The notes under the pieces are model-generated. The model was given only the letters and a program-made list of their open reading frames with translations. It did not search any database and was not told the DNA's origin. DNA of 64,000 nucleotides, taken from positions 80,230-144,229 of the forward strand of contig CALCYI010000002.1 in the NCBI GenBank assembly GCA_937907605.1. Reading direction: 5' to 3'. A program made the position numbers and the translations under genes. Shown here piece by piece: positions 60,790 to 64,000 of this stretch (position 1 is its first letter; the number at the start of each line of letters is the position of its first letter). Source of the stretch: an uncultured Clostridia bacterium. GTDB lineage: Bacteria; Bacillota; Clostridia; Oscillospirales; Acutalibacteraceae.

Positions 60790-61629
60790 TTAATAGCAGT
60801 CCCAGTTATAAAGCACTCTTGAAAAGTCAAGCTCCTTAAGCGCCCTGCTGTTTATGAAAAAGTTTGCAATTCCCGAATCGCCCCATATCATAAGCTGTCT
60901 ATCCTTGCAATAGACGGAATCGAGCTGAAGCAGAAGCGTATCGTAATAATCCTCATATTCCCCGTTGCATTCCCTCGGGTCGCCCTGGGTGAAAAACGGA
61001 TAGCCGAGCATCTTATGCCCGTCAGCCATAAGGCTGCGCCCGATTTCCTTATACTCGTCGTCGGTAAAGTAATCATAAATGCTTTCATTCGTTTCCTCAC
61101 CCGTGACGTTTTTAACCGCCTGCTGAAATACCGAATCAAAATCGAACGAGGTCATACCGATAGTGTCCCCGTACTCCTCAAAGGAGAGAGCACATTCCTT
61201 AAGCACGGGAGAATACTCGCTCGGCATAGTCGGAGCTCCGAGGGCAAGCACCGCGTCCCCCGTAACGCTTTGGTCAATATGCTCGTGATACACCACACGG
61301 AAGGTATCCTGCGTATCAGGATTTTTAAAATCAAGCCCGTAATCGAAATCATCGTCAAGAATGAAGAACTGAAGCATTCCCGTTTGCGGTAAGCGCGCGT
61401 CGCTCAGCGCCGCTCTGTCAAAATTAATCTGGCACAGTAGCGAAAGCTTTTTACCTTTGCTGTCGCAGGGATAGGACTTTTTCATATCCCAGTACGGTAC
61501 GCCGCCGAGCTTTGATTCAAAAATATCCGTATTCTCCTGTTCTTTGAGCACGATACGGTAAGCAGGACGGCGGCTCAGTATTTCAATTTCGTTGATTATA
61601 GGCTTCACTCTGTCAGCATACGCGTTCAT
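60790..61629 (-). CDS. DUF1963 (YwqG-like) protein
   Basis: A 279-residue soluble protein. SKLGGVPYWDMKKSYPCDSK, LLCQINFDRAAL, MLQFFILDDDFDYG, then GHKMLGYPFFTQGDPRE and LLLQLDS...WGDSGIANFFI give the complete order of conserved blocks of DUF1963. The function of YwqG is unknown. It starts 4 nt inside the end of the upstream small membrane protein gene. Confidence 0.85.
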   Translation of the reverse strand: MNAYADRVKPIINEIEILSRRPAYRIVLKEQENTDIFESKLGGVPYWDMKKSYPCDSKGKKLSLLCQINFDRAALSDARLPQTGMLQFFILDDDFDYGLDFKNPDTQDTFRVVYHEHIDQSVTGDAVLALGAPTMPSEYSPVLKECALSFEEYGDTIGMTSFDFDSVFQQAVKNVTGEETNESIYDYFTDDEYKEIGRSLMADGHKMLGYPFFTQGDPRECNGEYEDYYDTLLLQLDSVYCKDRQLMIWGDSGIANFFINSRALKELDFSRVLYNWDCY

Positions 61630-61931
61630 ATTTGACCTCCTTTTTTCATTATCTGCACGCCAAGGTACATAAACAGAATAAACGAAACAGCCATAACGAT
61701 ACCCGTTACGAGAGGCGGGGCAAAAAGCGCCGTTACGCCGCCGAGAACGGGCGTAAGCGCTACCAGCGCCACAACCCCGGCAATTCCCCTTGCATATGCT
61801 TTTTCGTCGTCAATTTTTGCCGCCCAGTGCCTGGGTATTAGCTTAACGTCGCCCGTAGCATACAGAATTGCGGAATAAATCAGCAGCATCCCTCCGAATA
61901 CAAACATCAGTATTGAAAAAGCTTGTTCCAT
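61626..61931 (-). CDS. Small membrane protein, three helices
   Basis: A 101-residue protein with helices at about 5-25, 48-70 and 73-95. The loop LIPRHWAAKIDDEKAYARGIAG between helix 1 and 2 resembles DUF3784-like proteins. Role unknown. It is 2 nt after the carboxypeptidase gene and overlaps the DUF1963 gene. Confidence 0.7.
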   Translation of the reverse strand: MEQAFSILMFVFGGMLLIYSAILYATGDVKLIPRHWAAKIDDEKAYARGIAGVVALVALTPVLGGVTALFAPPLVTGIVMAVSFILFMYLGVQIMKKGGQI

Positions 61932-61933
61932 AA

Positions 61934-63445
61934 TTATACTCCGTAAATATCCTTACACTTTTCGCTTAGATAATTAATATAGAAATCGGGATTGAACTCC
62001 TCGCCGAGTACTCTGTCAAGAATCTGCGCGGGGGTATAAAGGCTTCCGTGCTTCCAGATATTCTCCCTGTTCCACTCGTTAATCGGGGCAAAATCGCCGT
62101 TTTCTATGCACTTATCTACGTCAACGCTCTCCTTCATCTTTGCAAGGAACTGAGCGCCGTAAGCGCTGCCGAGCGCGTAGGACGGGAAGTAGCCCATAAG
62201 ACCGCCCGCCCAGTGACTATCCTGAAGCACGCCGTGCTTGTCGTCGGGAATGTCAATACCGAGGTATTCCTTATAAAGCCTGTTCCACTCGCGCGGTAAA
62301 TCCTTAACCTCAATTTCGCCCGCAAAGACCGCCTTTTCAAGCTCATAACGTATCATAACGTGCAGGCTGTAAGTAAGCTCGTCCGCCTCGGTTCTTATAA
62401 GCGACGGCTCAGCCTTATTAACCGCGCGGTACAAATCCTCAGCCGTTCTCCCCTCCATCTGCTTCGGGAAAAGCTCCTTAAGCTTAGGAAATACAAGCTT
62501 ACAAAATGCTCTGCTTCTGCCTATAATATTCTCATAGAATCTGCTCTGGCTCTCGTGAATGCTCATCGCCGTTCCGCCGTCAAGCACGGTATAGGCAAGC
62601 TCGTCGGCAGAGCCCGTATCGTAGAGCGCGTGACCGCCCTCGTGGATTACGCTGTACATTGAGCATACAAAATCGTCCTCAAAATAATGAGTCGTAATCC
62701 TCTCGTCAAAATGCGAGCCGAGCGAGGTGGTAAACGGGTGCTCGGTGGTCGAAAGCCCGACGTGGTCAAGGTCAAGCCCGATTAATTCCATAAGGTAGTA
62801 GGAAAGCTCCTCCTGCTTGTCAATCGGAAATTCGCCGAAGCGGATACCGTCGTCAACCTGCTCCTTCTCGGATACCTTTTTAAGCAGGGGTACGATTCCC
62901 TCTCTGAGTTTAGAGAAAAACTTATCAAGGGTAGCGGTCGTAAGCCCCTCCTCGTATTGACCGAGACAGTGCTCGTATTCGTCCTTATCGGGCTCAATGT
63001 ACTTCGCAAAGCGTTTATTCATCTCAAAAAGCTTTTCAAGATACGGGCGGAACATTTCAAAATCAGAGGCTTCCTTTGCTTTATGCCATACGTCGTCGGC
63101 GATAACCGTAAGCTCCTCATACTCAATATATTCCTTCATCGGAATTTTCTGCATATCGCGTATGTCCTTAAGGAGAAGGTAAACCATTCGCCTTTCCTTT
63201 TCGGTAAGCTCGTCCTTTCTTGAATCAAGATATTCAAGCAGCTCCACGGTTTCCTTTGAAGTTCCGAGGCGGTATACTTCCTCCGAGAGCACGGCGATTG
63301 ACGCGCCTCTGTTTTCCGCCGTCGCCTTCGGCGCGGTGGTTGCACCGTCATACTGAAGCAGCCCGAGCGCGTGCTCGTAGGCAGCCATTTTTCTCTGCAG
63401 CGCAAGGAGCGCTTCTCTTGCCGTATCAAGAGTGTATTCAGTCAT
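61934..63445 (-). CDS. Metallocarboxypeptidase, M32 family
   Basis: A 503-residue zinc carboxypeptidase of the Taq/M32 type, which removes C-terminal residues from peptides in the cytoplasm. The active site is VIHEGGHALYDTGS (HExxH variant HEGGH) and HESQSRFYENIIGRS gives the third ligand Glu. LGSHFDERITTHYFEDDF is the preceding conserved block. ATG 63445 (MTEYTLDTAR) is preferred to an upstream start because GGAGGG stands 7 nt ahead. It overlaps the end of the 146-aa gene by 8 nt. Confidence 0.92.
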   Translation of the reverse strand: MTEYTLDTAREALLALQRKMAAYEHALGLLQYDGATTAPKATAENRGASIAVLSEEVYRLGTSKETVELLEYLDSRKDELTEKERRMVYLLLKDIRDMQKIPMKEYIEYEELTVIADDVWHKAKEASDFEMFRPYLEKLFEMNKRFAKYIEPDKDEYEHCLGQYEEGLTTATLDKFFSKLREGIVPLLKKVSEKEQVDDGIRFGEFPIDKQEELSYYLMELIGLDLDHVGLSTTEHPFTTSLGSHFDERITTHYFEDDFVCSMYSVIHEGGHALYDTGSADELAYTVLDGGTAMSIHESQSRFYENIIGRSRAFCKLVFPKLKELFPKQMEGRTAEDLYRAVNKAEPSLIRTEADELTYSLHVMIRYELEKAVFAGEIEVKDLPREWNRLYKEYLGIDIPDDKHGVLQDSHWAGGLMGYFPSYALGSAYGAQFLAKMKESVDVDKCIENGDFAPINEWNRENIWKHGSLYTPAQILDRVLGEEFNPDFYINYLSEKCKDIYGV

Positions 63446-63878
63446 TCGTATCCCTCCACAGCGATAATATTTTTCTTGCTTTTTCTTTAACCATTTCGTC
63501 GTCATTATATCTAAGCAGCGATTTAAGGATTTCCTCCAGCTTTTCGTCTATTGTAGCCTTATCCTCAATACAGCAAAGGAGCCTCAGCACGCTTATCGGC
63601 TCTTCGGACGAGAGCACCTCTTCCGTTAAATCAAAGGCCTCCAACGTCTCCTCCTCGAGCCTTCCGTACGGCGCGGAAAAGCCGTCCTCGCCGATGATTT
63701 CAACCCTCTCAATCTGGCTGTTATAGAAAATCCACCGGGACATCTCGAGCGCGTCCTCGTCGCCGCCAATTTCGTGCACTATATATTCCACGGGGTCGTG
63801 AATACACACGCCCTCGTATACCTCGCCGTCTTTCAGCGTTATGCGTACGCATTTACCGTCATATTTAGCTAAATCCAT
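63438..63878 (-). CDS. Hypothetical protein with Sm-like N-terminus, 146 aa
   Basis: Residues 5-60 look like an Sm/Lsm-type strand pattern: GKCVRITLKDGEVYEGVCIHD, then YIVHEIGGDED and WIFYNSQIERVEII. The C-terminal half is helical (EISVLRLLCCIEDKATIDEK-like helices ending IDEKLEEILKSLLRYN). No named family. A GAGGTG ribosome binding site precedes the ATG. It is the first gene of the leftward M32 unit. Confidence 0.7.
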   Translation of the reverse strand: MDLAKYDGKCVRITLKDGEVYEGVCIHDPVEYIVHEIGGDEDALEMSRWIFYNSQIERVEIIGEDGFSAPYGRLEEETLEAFDLTEEVLSSEEPISVLRLLCCIEDKATIDEKLEEILKSLLRYNDDEMVKEKARKILSLWRDTND

Positions 63879-63900
63879 TTTTTCACCTCTTAAAAATAGG

Positions 63901-63929
63901 TTGCATTAATAGATAAAATATGTTATTAT
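63901..63929 (+). promoter_or_regulatory. Promoter of tRNA-Gly
   Basis: TTGCAT (63901-63906), 17-nt spacer, TATTAT (63924-63929), 10 nt before the tRNA. Confidence 0.65.
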
Positions 63930-63939
63930 AAATGTCCGT

Positions 63940-64000
63940 GCAGGTGTAGTTCAATGGCAGAACACCAGCTTCCCAAGCTGGATACGCGGGTTCGATTCCC
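63940..64000 (+). tRNA. tRNA-Gly (anticodon CCC), 3' end outside the window
   Basis: GCAGGTG acceptor start, D arm TTCAATGGCAGAA, anticodon stem CCAGC / GCTGG with loop TTCCCAA (anticodon CCC), and the beginning of the T arm CGGGTTCGATTCCC. The last bases and CCA are cut off. Confidence 0.88.

Noticed and set aside
1..64000. CRISPR array or cas genes
   Set aside because: No regularly spaced direct repeats of CRISPR size and no Cas motifs seen on either strand.

Overview
The window reads as chromosome of an anaerobic, spore-forming Clostridia bacterium, most likely an uncultured Oscillospirales/Ruminococcaceae gut species. This rests on gene content: spoIIGA-sigE and a split sigK, FeoAB with a Cys-rich FeoB companion, GH43 and GH28 glycosidases, and secreted proteins with TCTxxGxxTYTCxxCG repeats. 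Composition is moderate GC and translation uses strong AGGAGG-type ribosome binding sites. No species call is possible from sequence reading alone.

Layout. 1-3147: pheS (partial) and pheT. 3.2-7.9 kb: leftward membrane proteins, a metallophosphoesterase, a TrmN6-like methyltransferase and an SDR. 7.9-10.9 kb: a rightward group with a GH43 enzyme and hisC. 10.97-11.34 kb: two tRNA-Ala genes separated by a structured element that repeats the tRNA tail. 11.4 kb: the 5' half of sigK, interrupted at position 11747. 11.75-37.5 kb: a 25.8-kb skin-like element. 37.5-37.86 kb: the 3' half of sigK. 37.9-48 kb: fRMsr, CopA, FeoB/FeoA, a YhhN protein, GH28 and a Na/Pi cotransporter. 48-50.4 kb: MITE-like and REP-like repeats around small secreted-protein genes. 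50.4-53.8 kb: sigE, spoIIGA, lepA. 53.8-58.5 kb: a leftward cluster with a nucleotidyltransferase, a PqqD-like protein, an FAD enzyme, DUF2130 and an acyltransferase. 58.7-64 kb: a CHAP protein, DUF1963, an M32 carboxypeptidase and the start of a tRNA-Gly.

The main result is the skin-like element. The two sigK halves meet at a shared 8-bp core, ATAGAAAA (11739-11746 and 37497-37504). Joining them there gives an uninterrupted 229-residue pro-sigma-K. A SpoIVCA-type large serine recombinase lies against the right end. Its last 22 codons lie in sigK DNA, and in the excised circle its frame would instead continue into a 199-codon segment with two Xre-like helix-turn-helix units at the left end. 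Excision would therefore rebuild two genes at once.

The element is not a prophage by content. It carries a MobP3-type relaxase module and a 1011-residue protein with the RNP...HLxD...GADYDGD signature of eukaryotic-type RNA-dependent RNA polymerases and YonO-like enzymes. It also holds an ATPase/unknown gene pair behind a structured leader, a VanX-like dipeptidase, and a partner-switching module (PP2C phosphatase fused to an anti-sigma kinase domain, a STAS protein and a STAS-kinase fusion). Next to the recombinase is a SARP-type two-component system with matching 11-bp-period direct repeats placed 8 bp upstream of -10 boxes of its own operon, an L,D-transpeptidase operon and a large secreted repeat protein.
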